DNA of 64,000 bases, taken from the NCBI GenBank assembly GCA_033030425.1, contig JAUFSD010000025.1, positions 434,001 through 498,000 of the forward strand. The letters run 5' to 3'. This stretch comes from Verpa conica. Lineage: Eukaryota > Ascomycota > Pezizomycetes > Pezizales > Morchellaceae. Shown piece after piece: positions 23,567-35,562 of this stretch (position 1 is its first letter; every line of letters starts with the position of its first letter). A program made the translations under genes and the position numbers. The notes beneath the pieces were generated by a model. That model worked only from the letters and a program-made list of their open reading frames with translations, did no database searches and was not told the DNA's origin.

Positions 23567-25132
23567 TAGGAATATTATCTCTTGATTTATTTATGGTAAA
23601 ATACCCTTCCAACCCTCCTATAGTAATGAGAATCCAGAATTGGACTATTTTACTATCGTCTTCCCCCCAACGACTTTCTTATGCGAATTCTATTAACTAA
23701 GTTTCATAAGCACCTTACATTGACATTAACTAGTAAAGGAACAACGTACGCTTATCCCAGGGCGGTTATTGTAACTAGAACTTTAATTGAACTGTTCATC
23801 CATTTTTTTTTTGGCGGGGGGGTTAATATTCCCCGGTGAAGCCTGTGTAGTCTTTCTATATTTCGTCATATGGTCGTAATCCTTATTGGGCTTGAATAGA
23901 TGTAATCCCCCCCTTCTAGAGATTATTCTCAGAGTTTCCCATCTTGTATTTTGATATCTCGAGTATGTCACAAGTCGGTAAAGATGTCAGTAGGTTTATA
24001 GCAAGTCCACGGGCCTCAAGCAATCTATAATTCCCCTCCAGTCAGAAATTTCCCTTTCTAGATTAACTCGTATTAAAGTCAGTCAGCTTTATAAGAAACA
24101 AAGGATCGCCGGGGTCCATAGTATATTATTGAGGTTTTAAGTGCTATCTTTTTCTATGGAGCATAGTGGTAACTAGCGGCTATATAGTAAGGGAGAGGGG
24201 ATTTAATGTTACTATCAAAATGGAGGCGAAATAACCGTGAGTATTAGGGGGCTAAGAGCAGAAAGGGATCCCTTGACAGTTTTGTTCAATGTCCTCACCA
24301 TTAGATAGCAAGCTAGGGTGCTACCTCATGTTTTTTGTTCTTTCATCAGTACGTTAGCCACGGGGAAGAAATTATAGCGCATGCTAGGTAAAAGGATACC
24401 TATATAGGAGAGACTTTGTTGATCTTCGGGGTTCTAGTAGAGTACACTTACTCATGCGTATGAAGGGACGGGTGTGATCTATTCAGACCTCTTCGGTGTA
24501 TTCATGGCCGAGTACATAGTACCGAGTGACCTAGCGTGATGGATATACTCAAAGCTCGGGTATAGTTTTATGCCGACACGACATGTCCCCAACTCACCAG
24601 GAACTTTGGCAGAAGCTTCTATAGGAGAGATAATTGATAGAAATAAATACCGCTTGTCTTGTGCAAAGTTTAACTACAGAACTTTTGTGTATATTAGGGT
24701 TAGGTGTGCGTTCGAGCATTTATGACGTATTTAAGAGAGAGAGTCTTCCAATTTACGGAAAATCTCAGAGACTTATCTACCTTCATCTCGGTCTTTGGTA
24801 TCACCATTTCTCCCCAAGACCCCACATGCGTTATAATACTCCTCTCTCTATTGGCCAAATCTTGAGGGACAGTGGGCGATCTCGGAGAATGGGGTGGGGG
24901 TAAGTCAATAAGGATAGGTTAAGTGTGGTTATCCCCGGCTTCTCACATGCGACCTGACGTGGGAGATGAGGGAAAAAAAATAAAACCAACCCAACAATTC
25001 CGTGAACCTGAACAACTAAATCCAGTGAGAGATCGTGACTCACTGCCTACTCTACCTTAGGGAATACAAAACCAATCGGTACCCCTTGTGAATTGGTATT
25101 CTAGTGTATTAAATTCGCACCATCTCGGTACA
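23567..25132. other. Gene-poor AT-rich interval with telomere-like motif
   Basis: About 1.6 kb before the ETF-QO gene. A TTAGGGTTAGG motif lies at about 24694-24704. Frames are short and without motifs. Confidence 0.5.
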
Positions 25133-27049
25133 ATGGCTACATCACGAAGAGTTTCTTCGCTATTCATTCGTCGAATTACTACTTTACCGACAAATTCACT
25201 ATCGACACCACGCCAAATTCTTCCATTACGCTTCTCGTTACCCGCTACTGCCTCACGGTTCTCCTCACTACGACACTTTCACGCCTCTTCCATCCGTCTT
25301 AATGATGCTCTCCACTTCCAGCGCGAATCAGACGAAGTCGATGTGTGTATTGTCGGTGGTGGCCCCTCTGGTCTCTCTGCTGCAATCCGCTTAAAACAAC
25401 TCGCCAGCGCTAGCGGTAACGAAGATTTCCGTGTTCTACTACTTGAAAAGGCTGGGGATATGGGTGCTCACATTCTCTCTGGTGCTGTTATTGAACCTAG
25501 CGCACTCAATGAACTCCTCCCGGACTGGAATAGTCCGGAGAACGAGAACAGATTTGAGAATGTTACAGCGGTTACATCGGATCGCATGAGGTTTCTTACA
25601 AAGAACAAGGCTATACCCATGCCCGGCCCACCGCAAATGAACAACCATGGAAACTACATCGTCTCCCTCAATGAGCTAACTAAATGGCTTTCTGAACGCG
25701 CCGAGGAGATCGGTGTGGAGGTTTACCCTGGTTTTGCGGCGAGTGAGGTCCTCTATGCACCCGACGGGAGTGTAAAGGGTGTTGCAACTAATGACCTTGG
25801 TATTGGGCGTGATGGCAAGCCAAAACCGAGTTTTGAGCGTGGGATGGAATTTCATGCGAGGTGTACATTGTTCGCAGAGGGGTGTCATGGGAGCTTGACA
25901 AAGAAGGTCATTAAAAAGTTTGATCTAAGGAAAAACTCACAATCCCAAACCTATGGCCTTGGGTTGAAGGAGGTGTGGGAGATTCAACCGGAGAACTTCA
26001 CGAAGGGACAGGTTAGCCATACTTTGGGGTGGCCGTTGCCGGCAAATACATACGGCGGAAGTTGGATGTATCACTTTGGGGAGAACATGGTATCACTTGG
26101 GCTTGTTGTCGGTCTTGTAGGTTTACCCCTTCTCAAACCGGCGGTCTTCGTAGGGAGGGTCAAGCATACTAACTAGCCACAGGACTACCCAAATCCTTAC
26201 CTATCGCCCTATGGTGAGTTCCAGCGCATGAAACACCACCCCTTTTTCGCCTCAATTCTTAAAGGGGGTCGCTGTATTTCTTATGGTGCTCGCGCCCTTA
26301 ACGAGGGCGGTTTTCAATCTATCCCCCGTGTCACCTTTCCCGGCGGCGCTCTCATTGGTGATACTGCTGGCTTCTTAAACGTTCCCAAGATTAAAGGAAC
26401 ACATACAGCCATGAAATCCGGGATGTTAGCTGCAGAAGCTTGCTTTGAGGCCCTGGAAACAAACAAGACTGGTGGAACAGTCATGTTGTATAATTATGAG
26501 GATGCACTGAGGAAGAGTACTATTTGGAAGGAATTGAAAGAGGTACGGAACATGAGGCCGAGTTTTCACTCTCCCTTTAAACTATTTGGAGGGATTCTTT
26601 ACTCTGGCCTCGAAGCCTACGTCTTGAAGGGCCGCGTACCATGGACCCTCAAACACCCTGGACCCGACCATGCTGCTACAAAGCCGGCAGCAAAATCTAC
26701 CCCTATCACATATCCCAAGCCAGATGGTGTACTATCTTTTGATATTCTTACATCTGTTTCTAGAACAGGAACGAATCACGAAGAAGACCAACCAGTTCAT
26801 TTGCAAGTAGCCGATTGGGAGAAGCATGCGGAGAAAGAATGGCCGAGGTTCAAAGGTGTTGAAAATAGATTTTGTCCAGCTGGAGTATACGAATATGTTG
26901 AGGATGCGACAAAGAAGGATGGTGTACGATTCCAGATCAATGCCCAAAACTGCATTCATTGCAAAACGTGTGATATTAAGGCGCCAAGCCAGGACATTAA
27001 TTGGACGACACCGCAGGGGGGTGAGGGACCGAAGTATTATATGACTTAG
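25133..27049 (+). CDS. CIR2: Electron transfer flavoprotein-ubiquinone oxidoreductase
   Basis: Exons 25133-26116 and 26183-27049 give 616 residues. The first 55 residues (MATSRRVSSLFIRRITTLP..., RHFHASSIRL) form an Arg/Ser-rich mitochondrial targeting sequence. The FAD-binding dinucleotide motif is VCIVGGGPSGLSAA (71-84), followed by LLLEKAGDMGAHILSGAVIEP. Further family blocks: GMEFHARCTLFAEGCHGSLTKK, PGGALIGDTAGFLNVPKIKGTHTAMKSG (second FAD contact), and the membrane/ubiquinone region SPFKLFGGILYSGLEAYVL. The C-terminus holds the 4Fe-4S cluster cysteines in CPAGVYEY and CIHCKTCDIK. The enzyme passes electrons from ETF (fatty acid and amino acid oxidation) to ubiquinone in the inner membrane. 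Start is the in-frame ATG at 25133 with a proper presequence. Confidence 0.97.
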
Positions 27050-27545
27050 GGAAGGCTGGGAGTTATTTTTGATTGTCAGATAGGAGGTAAAGGAATGGAT
27101 ATGGAAGGTACTGTGTTTAGGCTTCAAGCGTTTATTAGCGTCTTTAAACTACAAACTTGATATTCTCCTATTGGCTGTTTGTGTGGGTTGGTCATGCATG
27201 TTGTAAGGGCGCTTGGTGTGGACTTTTTTTATCTTTTCAATTTTCTTGTGCGAGTTCTGTATAGAATATATCTACTGTAGCAAAATCACCTGGTCAAAGT
27301 TTTTAAATGACTCTAGGTGATGGTGAGTGCTAGATGCAAATACGGACAGTTATGATCGCAGTTATATTGAGCTATATCGCTTTAGATAGAAGTGATATGA
27401 AGAAGCTACTTAAGAATCATTGACCCATAATAAGGTCTTATATATATATTATTAATATTTACCAGGGCCCCAACCCTTATGAGGTTTCTAATAACTACAA
27501 AAAAAGGGTAGAAAGTAAGTAAATATAGGAATATTTCATGCATCA
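27050..27545. other. Convergent 3' intergenic region
   Basis: About 500 bp between the stop codons of ETF-QO and the F-box/ankyrin gene; AT-rich. No other feature. Confidence 0.6.
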
Positions 27546-28577
27546 TCATCTCTGAGGGCTTCTAACATCCCCTCCGCCCTTCCTCGCCATCCTTGCCTTC
27601 GCCTTCGCATCATATTCCATCATCGCCCACCCTCCGGCATGAGGATTACTCTCTACCAACGCCTTAACCACTGCCCTCAGATTATTCTTCCAGCCCTTCC
27701 CACATGCTAACCGCCAATATTCCACACCACCCCTAAACCCCGTCTGTACCGGTGGGCGCTCGTCGTAGTATTTCCCTTCCAACTTCCCAATAAGCCCCCG
27801 CATCTGCAAATGCTTGACCACCTGCCCGTTTTCACGGTACAGTGCGAGTTCCAAAGGCGTCTCACCACTATAGCACCTAATCTTAGCAGAAGCGCCATGG
27901 TCCAATAGAATATTAATCATGGAGATATTTCGACGGATAACAGCCTCATGAAGCGCTGTAATCCCCCGACTACCATAACGAGTATTTATCGAAGCACCCG
28001 CCGAGAGCAGTAGCACAAAGATACGAGGGTTCCAGGCTGTATTTTTAAGGCTAGAATGAGACGCGAGGAGTACGGGGAAGTCGCGGTTATCGACTGCATT
28101 TACGTCTGCTCCTCGGGATAGTAGTAGCAATACGACATCTTCATGACCTCCGAGAACGGCGAGATGGAGAGGAGTGCACCCATCCACACCTGTATCCTGC
28201 GTGTTGATTTCAGCAGCAAACCCACCTTCATCGAGAAGGTATTCTACGATCTCGGCGCTGCCACCGAAGGATGCGAAGTGGATGAGGGATTGGGTTGGTG
28301 GTTCGTGGTGGTGGCATGAGGAGTGATCGAGTGGGTGTCCCGAGAGGAGGAGCTTGAAGAGGCTGAAGTGGCCGCGGAGAACAGCCCAGTGGAGTGTACA
28401 CGAGATTGACTTTGAGCTGTGGGTGAATGTGCGGCGGACAGGGATGAAGCGGTGAAGTGTGGGGGTTAGAAGCGTGTATAGTCGACGAGAGGTGAGGATT
28501 AAAGCGCAAATGTCGGGAGCGGCGAGTGGAGAGGTGATTAGGAAGAGGAGCTCAGGGGGGAGGGCTTGGAGGGACAT
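27546..28577 (-). CDS. F-box and ankyrin-repeat protein
   Basis: Single exon of 343 residues. The N-terminus SLQALPPELLFLITSPLAAPDICALILTSRRLYTLL is an F-box, expected to bind Skp1 in an SCF ubiquitin ligase. Ankyrin repeats follow from about residue 60 to 265: LHWAVLRGHFSLFKLLL, LIHFASFGGSAEIVEYLLDEGG, TPLHLAVLGGHEDVVLLLLSRGADVNAVD, ITALHEAVIRRNISMINILLDHGA and TPLELALYRENGQVVKHL. Unlike the NLR at 4827, these repeats are diverged. Pezizomycotina genomes carry many such genes; the substrate is unknown. The C-terminus is basic. Confidence 0.85.
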   Translation of the reverse strand: MSLQALPPELLFLITSPLAAPDICALILTSRRLYTLLTPTLHRFIPVRRTFTHSSKSISCTLHWAVLRGHFSLFKLLLSGHPLDHSSCHHHEPPTQSLIHFASFGGSAEIVEYLLDEGGFAAEINTQDTGVDGCTPLHLAVLGGHEDVVLLLLSRGADVNAVDNRDFPVLLASHSSLKNTAWNPRIFVLLLSAGASINTRYGSRGITALHEAVIRRNISMINILLDHGASAKIRCYSGETPLELALYRENGQVVKHLQMRGLIGKLEGKYYDERPPVQTGFRGGVEYWRLACGKGWKNNLRAVVKALVESNPHAGGWAMMEYDAKAKARMARKGGGDVRSPQR

Positions 28578-29367
28578 TGGCAGGTGGGGGGGGGGGCGCC
28601 GGGGTATTTTGATATTTCTTTCGGATGTTCAATTTTCGGTGAGTGGAATCTTGGGGGAGCATTGGGTACAATTAGTAGGAGGATGTGTTGTTTCCATGTA
28701 GAGCATCAGCCAATGATATCAATAACCAATCATGGGAAGGCTGGGCATGAAACATGATTGGCTTTTGGTCTCTCGTCTATGTATTGTTCTTGAATCTGTC
28801 AAAGCCCTTGGGTATGTGAACGGTAAACCTCTGTCTTTTATACCTTTGCTATCACTTACTAAAGGACTGTAATTGTATACTACAGCTTTAGCTGCCATAC
28901 TAGAAGAGCAAGTAATTATTAGGTATTACATAGCGGATGTCAACTAGATGCTACCCCTAACCCGAATCATGACAGTACCTACATGTAAGTAGGTGGTGGA
29001 GCACTCAAACTTACATTTTTGTAAATACTTGGTGAATATGGCAGTAACTTTGGATTTGAATTCTGGTTACCACTACTACGTGGATCATGGGTTATCACTC
29101 GAAGGTGGTAAACCCTAGTGTGTTGAACTTCCCAGTAGAGTGCTGTACATGTATGGTAGGGAAAGTTACAGAAGGGAACCGATGGAGGAACTGAAGGTAA
29201 CTAGGGTAGATCATATAGAATAGGCCCTTCAGGTATCCCCCCCCCCAGAGAATCAGTCAAGTGAATTCTCAATACTCGATATCTACTATCTACTCTCCAC
29301 TCTAACATATGGGGCTTAGGGTCTAAGCCAAAAGCCTTCAAAAATCTAAAAATCAGTCTATCTACTT
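28578..29367. other. Intergenic, no gene seen
   Basis: About 790 bp upstream of the F-box/ankyrin gene and downstream of the FAD oxidase. A G-run (10-11 G) lies near 28586-28596. Overlapping plus-strand frames have no motif. Confidence 0.55.
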
Positions 29368-30682
29368 CTAGCCCACGCTCAACGCTGCCTCCAATTCTAC
29401 CTGCTCTGCCCCCCCTCTACTCCCATCTGCCGTCAACACATCCCCCACCCCTTCTCTCCACCCCCACTTCTCTAAAAATCTCGCCCCTTCCACCCCCTCT
29501 AGAATATCCACCACCTCCCCTCCTAACACTGGCAAGAACTTATACCCATGCCCACTTCCCCCTGTCGCAAAAAAAAGCCCCTTTCGTGTTGGATGATAAC
29601 ACACCACAAAGTCCCCCGTCGGCGTATCCGTATACCAACAAATCCTTGTCTTCAAAAACGGTCTGTCCGTAAGATCTGGAAAAATCTCTGCCACTGCCTG
29701 GCGGATATCCAACTCAGCATCTTTTGGAATTCTCTTATGGTCGACTACAGGCACCGAAACCCCCTCCTGAGTATTAAGGTACCCTACATTATGCCGAGCA
29801 CACTTCAACAACCTATTCCGTGGTGGGAAAGCATACAATCCAGTCGCAAAATTCATAACCGCCGGCATATCTTCGTACCGAGCTTGCTCTGCCTCTGTTA
29901 GCTCGATATAGGCCAACACCTGTCCCGTCGCCACTGCTCGCCCACTCAAATCGACAAGACTCGGCGTCCAAGCGCCCGCTGCAAGAATCGTAAGTTCCGC
30001 CTTCACGACATCCCCATTCTGTAACTTCACACCCTCTACAAGCTCCTCCCCCATCAATCCCACAACCTCCCCAACTACAAATGTCACCCTTCCCCGTTTC
30101 TCCACCATCGCCCGTAGATACCGCATTCCCGCTTCTGCGTCTGCCCACCCAGACACAGGATTAAAATACCCGCTCATTCCAGTCCCACCTCCGGTACGGC
30201 ATGCATCCTTGATCGCTGCGGCATCCTTGAGATACCGTATCTTCTCCGCACCAAACAAGGCAGTCACATTCGCCATACTCTGCTGTATATACTCATGCCC
30301 ACCGACGAGCACCAGCCCACTCTCATGGTACCGCCCATCACTCCCCAGTTTCCCCTCAAATGGTGATGAAGAATCATCGTCACCGCGCCAGAAGGTCTGA
30401 GCTTCCGCAGCGAGAACGGCATATAGTGGGTCTTTGTAGTCTGCCCGGATAGCACGCGAGGAATCGATTGATGAAGATTTGGGGTTGGGGAAAGGGTGTT
30501 TATCGATGAGTGTTATGCGGGTGTCTGAGAAGACGGGCCGGTGAGAAAGTGCCAGGGCGGTCGAGACTGGGCTTGTTAGTGATGTGTGAACTGTAAGGAG
30601 GGGGAGAGGGTAGTGGAGACTTACGTCCGAATACTCCGGATCCGACAATTAAGATTGATTTAGGAGCAGTGTATCCCCCCAT
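29368..30682 (-). CDS. FAD-dependent amine oxidase (saccharopine/sarcosine/fructosyl-amino acid oxidase family)
   Basis: Minus-strand exons 30682-30625 and 30566-29368 give 418 residues. The intron sits just after the FAD motif: ILIVGSGVFG joined to LSTALALS, then ITLIDKHPFP. SSIDSSRAIRADYKDPLYAVLAAEA is typical of the monomeric sarcosine oxidase/L-pipecolate/saccharopine oxidase group. Later blocks: SGYFNPVSGWADAEAGMRYL, LTILAAGAWTPSLVDLSGRAVATGQVLAYIELT, and the C-terminal FAD-contacting CWYTDTPTGDFVVCYHPTRKGLFFATGGSGHGYKFLPVLG. The product would oxidise a secondary amino acid or Amadori product, releasing peroxide. The C-terminus ends LSVG, so no standard PTS1 signal is present. Substrate cannot be decided from sequence. 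Confidence 0.88.
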
Positions 30683-31005
30683 TATAGTTGACGATGTAGA
30701 GAGGGGGGGGGGGGGAGCGGGGATACCTACATTCTTCTAGAGTGCTGGGTTGATAATATATTATAGGGCTAGGGTTTTGGTCCCGGGATGTGGTTGTGGT
30801 TGTGGTTGTGCAGCTTGATAAGAGCGATAACTAACCGCGACTAACCGCAGAGTACTTTCATAAAATCATACAGCCCACAGCACAAACATGAGTAGAAAAA
30901 CAGGCGTATAGAAGAGTAGTAGGAAATTCCCATAACCGTAAACACCCCTCCCCAGTAATTGGCAATGATAATATAAAACAAACAATAATACCACCCTACA
31001 ACCAC
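30683..31005. other. Short intergenic region with poly-G tract
   Basis: About 320 bp between the FAD oxidase start and the NDC80 stop. A run of 14 G sits at about 30702-30716 close to the oxidase start codon, and TGTGGT repeats lie near 30790-30812. Confidence 0.6.
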
Positions 31006-33090
31006 CTAACCCTCCATCAACGCATCATTTCCTTTCAATTCTTCCTCCACCAACTGTTCATACCCTTGTAACGTATCCTGAATATGCACCTTAAACTTAA
31101 TAACTTCATTCAGCATTCTATCCACTTCCCCATGAAATCTTTCTCGGAGAGCCTGTGCTGCATGTGCAAGTTGATCACGCCTATAACCTATTAGTTAAAA
31201 ATCTCCCTCAACGAAAAGAATACGCAACATAACATACTCAATCATTACCCCTTGGACCCTCTGCTCTACTGCCAACACCCCATCCCTCATCCCCACCCTC
31301 ATCCCCGCGAGCTCTTTCTCTAGCTTTTCAATCTCCGCATTACTCGCATTCCCCTCCGCACTCAGGTTCTCCTTCAGCTCTTGATATTCCTCAACTGCTG
31401 ACTGGACCCTCGCATGCAGTGTGTCTACTTCATCTCCTTTCTCAGCAAGCATCTCCGAGATACGATCGATAGCTTCCTGCGTCTTGATGCTCTCGTCCTG
31501 CGCTTCATGAATCCGTGTCGAGATCTCTTGCCGCAATCGCAGCAGCGCCGGGCGGATATCATGGCGCAGATCCCTGGAAAGCAGATGCGTGGGTTGATAG
31601 CCAGTTGTAGGGTCCAGAAGGAGCTTTGCGTCCTCGTGGGTCGGCCGCTCGCTGCTCAATGGAAGAATACTCAGTTCATACTCCTTCCCCTGAGCATTCG
31701 GTGAGCTGCTGGGTATGATGCCAATCTGGTATGCAAGACTGTTGTAGCGTGTGACAGCACGTTCGAGTGCTTCGAGTTTACTCTGCGATTCTGATTCGCG
31801 TTCTGATAGCTTCATTCGGGTCTCGGCTACCTTCTGGGCGATGGCGGAGAGGCCCTTAGAAAGCTTCTCCCGTTCAGAGTTCATACGGTCTATATCCCCC
31901 GGTGTGAGCCCCTGCCGATCGACAGCTTCCTGGAGCGAGGCCTTTTCACGCTCCACGTCTGCGAGCTCGGCATCGGCAGTTACAAGCTCTGCTTTTAGCT
32001 TCTCGTTGGTGTCTGTAAACTTCTTGATGCGGGCTTCAAGGCGCTCAATGTAGTCGATAAATTTCTTCTTATCGCTCTCGAGCATAACGCGGGTCTCGTC
32101 TAATTTCTTCAGTGGCTCCTCGCCATCATTCATCTCTGCTAGCTGCTGCTTCAACTGCTCGTTCTCAGCCTCTAGCATCCCAAGTTCCTCAGTGTACCCG
32201 CTTTGGCGCTCCTCGAACGCTGCTGCCATCTCAGCGAGGTACTCCTCGTGATCATCATCCTCCACTAACCAAGCAGCGTAACACCTCGTTAAGTATCGGA
32301 ATATAATCCGGTCGGCGCCAACATCGATCCCCTCTGCACCAGCCGCATCGTCATACTCCCCGCTCTGGAAGCGCTCCATAGTTAAGTTCAGTTCCAACAT
32401 CCAGTGCAGCATCCCCAAGAAGGTCGGCCAGCTGTTGGCACTCCCGACTGCGGTGAGCTGTGATTTCGTGATTGACTGCGCATACGGATAACGAATCGCC
32501 TTTAGAATGGGCGGAACCTCTTGCTCGATACCCTTTTGGAAACGATAGTTGGGGTCCAAACGATGGTAGAGCCATTGGAAAATCAAGATGAAATCCTTCT
32601 GCATAGGACTCTTGAGAGCCGTAGGCGAAAGCGAGTGCTTCATCTCTAACTCAAACTGATTTTGTAGAAGATATTCCAGGATCTGCTGTGCGATCTTGGC
32701 CTGATAGTTGCGATCTTTCAAGGGGCGGGGATCACGTTGGACTATAGCTGCAGAGGTTGAGCTGAAGAAGCTGTTCATTGCGCTTAGCGTACCTCCACCG
32801 ACTGAGGATCGTCGCATAACGGATGAGCGGCGGGTAGACGTTGGTGGTGGCTGGGAAGAGGAGGGGGCGTAAGAGGAGCTCGGAGCATATGATTTGCGGG
32901 CGGAGCGTCCAGGGTCACGCCGGGCAGTGGACATGATATCACCTTCAGAAGGGCGGGCATAAGATGAGCTGCCAGCACCAGCACGTAGGAGGCCAGGGGC
33001 GAGGGACATGCGGGAGGCAGAGGCGGAAGGGCGGGAGTTTGAGTTGGAGCGCTTCAGTGCTGAGGCAGGCTGAGGGATGGATGAGTACAT
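31006..33090 (-). CDS. NDC80: Kinetochore protein Ndc80/Hec1
   Basis: The main exon runs 33090-31224; the terminal exon ends at 31006. With the acceptor after 31158 (66-nt intron) the protein is 672 residues; a nearer in-frame acceptor would give a 36-nt intron, which I consider too short. Residues 1-110 are a basic Ser/Arg/Pro tail (Aurora-type target). The calponin-homology domain starts RDPRPLKDRNYQAKIAQQILEYL and continues with KDFILIFQWLYHRLDPNYRF, EVPPILKAIRYPY, ANSWPTFLGMLHWMLELN. Long coiled coil follows, with the loop region and a C-terminal NEVIKFKVHIQDTLQGYEQLVEEEL, the end that binds Spc24/25. It couples kinetochores to microtubules. Divergent from PEX14. Confidence 0.93.
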
Positions 33091-33906
33091 GTTATTGTTA
33101 TTGTTATTTGATTGGGATGCTGTGGGGATGCCCGAGAGAGTCTATAAATTGTGGTTGTTAGTAGGTAATAGAGGTAAATGATATCTTTGACCGGGAGAGA
33201 GGGAGAGGGGGGGGGGGCTTGCTTCTCGGGGACGCTTGAAGGCGCTGAATAGGTTTGGATCTTGCGACATTTACAATTAGTATAGGCGGAAGGACTTTTG
33301 TTGATTACTCTTATTCTGGTGATGATGTTGTGGTGTTTAGTTACAGAGATGGTGGGGGATAAAAGAGATTGTTCAGATGTTATCGCAAACAATCAAAACA
33401 AACAACAACGAAACAAGCAACCACGCGAATATACACAGAAAGAGATATCTCGGGCATATCTAGTCTCTAGGGGACTCCTACATGAGGATTGACTACCCAT
33501 CTGAAAGAGCTGTGCATATCCCCTACCCACCCATCACCGTCGACCAGGTGTTTCTGTTCACCTCGGCTCAGCTCTGCACGGCCAGCCACACAATCTCTCT
33601 GGCCGTCGACATCACGGGCTTCAACGGGCACCTATTGTCTCCAACACATCCGAGGCCAACTCTCTTCTATCCCCTGAACCTCTACTCTTCTTCTTCTTCC
33701 TCTTCCTCTCCTTCTTCCCCACATCTAGACATTCCTTCATTCACTCACCTCTTCCCCTCCCTCTCTCCCTCTCATCTCATCATCATTATCACCAATATCA
33801 CTACTATAATTCCTCCTTTATTTCATTCTTCAGCTCCTTCCCTTTCCCCTCCCGTTCCATCAAGCTTCTAGAACCCCCCCCCCCTTTCCCCACACACACC
33901 TTCATC
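33091..33906. promoter_or_regulatory. Divergent promoter region NDC80/PEX14
   Basis: 816 bp between the two start codons. The PEX14-proximal half is pyrimidine-rich (TCTTCT runs at about 33685-33720 and CT-rich stretches to 33890), typical of fungal core promoters and 5' leaders. A run of G lies near 33210. No coding evidence for the frames crossing it. Confidence 0.5.
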
Positions 33907-35233
33907 ATGCGGGAAGATCTCATTGCCTCTGCTGTAAGTTCTCCCCCTACCCCTAACCCCATACCATCTCTACTCTGCTGACCAACAAAATCTATAGGTC
34001 AATTGTAAGTGTCAACATCACCGCCACAGCTCCCCCTAACATTCATCTCCCAAACACTACAACCTCAATCCATATACTAAACTACCCCCACAGTCCTCTC
34101 AGATCCCACAGTAGCTGCCTCACCCCTTGAAAAGCGTGTTGCCTTCCTCCAGTCAAAAAATCTTACCCAAGAAGAAGTCGATGCCGCCCTTCTCCGCGCC
34201 CAACCCGGCGCAATGGTTCCCGCAGGGGCTGCAGCGCCACCATATCCCCCTCCAGTAGGGCAAATGTATCCCAGTGGGAGTTACTTTGGTGGGCAGCAGC
34301 AAATGTACCGAGGATATCCACAAGAGTATGTTTTCCTTGCCATAGAGAAGACAAGGGAGGGCATGCCCGGGATCACCATCAAATTGCAATGTCAATGGTT
34401 GATCTTACAAGAATTCCTGCTACAACCTCCCTTACTAGATATTTGCATGTGAAAAAGCCCCAACTAACACACCTAGACTCGGCCCACGCGCCCGCGACTG
34501 GCGCGATTACTTTATCCTCGCCACTCTTACCACTACTGCTTCCCTCACCCTATACCACCTCGCTCGCCGTTACATCACACCTCTCATTGCTCCACCAACC
34601 CCCCCCCAACTAGCAACTGATAAGGCTGCCATCGACGCAGAATTCGCAAAAGCTTTTGACCTCCTCGACACCCTACGCGCCGATACCAACGCCCTTAAAA
34701 CTGCCGAGGAGGACCGCAAAACCCGCGTCGATGCCGCGCTTCTCGAGGTTGAATCAGTCATTCAAGGTCTCAAAGATGCTGGAAAGAGACGCGAAGATGA
34801 AAGTAAACGCGTAGGCGATGAAGTTCGCGGACTTCGGGACCTGATTCCAAAGGCCCTCGAGGGACAAAAGGAGAGTCAGAAGAAGGCACTGGAGGATCTC
34901 GGCACGGAGCTCAAGTCGCTCAAACAGCTAGTCATGAACCGAACCGGTGCAAGGCCATCGTTCGTGCCAAATGGCAATGTCGGCACTCCACCACTTGATC
35001 CTAGTGCTGTAAATGGCACGACTGCAAGTGGGTCAGGACAGGCGCTAGGGACTGGTGGAAATGCGCTCGGTGGACTTGGGGCCGCGAAGGGGAGTGGCCC
35101 GCTACCGTTTGGTGGGGCTGGAAGCAGGCCAGCAATTCCAGCGTGGCAGATGGCCGCGGCAAATAAGCAGGCTGCGGCGGCGGCGGCGGCGACAACGACC
35201 GTGGAGACGCCTACGGATGGAGCAAGTGGTTAG
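33907..35233 (+). CDS. PEX14: Peroxisomal docking protein Pex14
   Basis: Exons are 33907-33933, 33998-34004 (7 nt), 34094-34325 and 34477-35233, giving 340 residues. Splicing of the two tiny 5' exons yields MREDLIASAVNFLSDP, and the conserved Pex5/Pex13-binding helical domain continues SPLEKRVAFLQSKNLTQEEVDAALLRA. A Gly/Pro/Tyr-rich segment is followed by RDWRDYFILATLTTTASLTLYHLARRYITPLI, the membrane segment (about 95-125), then coiled coil (EAKAFDLLDTLRADTNALK region to LKSLKQLVMNR) and a low-complexity tail. Pex14 docks PTS receptors at the peroxisomal membrane; in filamentous fungi it is also needed for Woronin body formation. Confidence 0.95.
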
Positions 35234-35562
35234 AGGTAGTTTTAGTTCTGGTTCGGATTTTTTGGATTTGATCTGGGGGGTGGTTCATGCATGAAACTAT
35301 TATAATCTTTATACTGCAATTTTCTCTTGTTTCTCTTTTTCCGCTTTTTGGGTTGTGGGGAGGATGGTAGGAAAAACGGCATGACATCACTAAGCGTATA
35401 TGTAGCAATGTAGTATACTTACATTTGTGTTTTTGTCGATAATGATGAATATTCAACTATAGACAACTTATTCTTACACGTCTCAGATTATGAAAGAAAA
35501 AGAAAAAGAAAAAGAAAAAGAAAAAAAGGCCATTTGAAGTGAAAATATTCAAATCCCTTTAT
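35234..35562. other. Convergent 3' intergenic region with AAAAG microsatellite
   Basis: About 330 bp between the PEX14 and seipin stop codons. A GAAAA/AAAAG repeat runs about 35490-35528. No gene. Confidence 0.7.

Noticed and set aside
25088..25132. 15-codon N-terminal extension of ETF-QO
   Set aside because: It begins at a TTG; the ATG at 25133 opens a good mitochondrial presequence.
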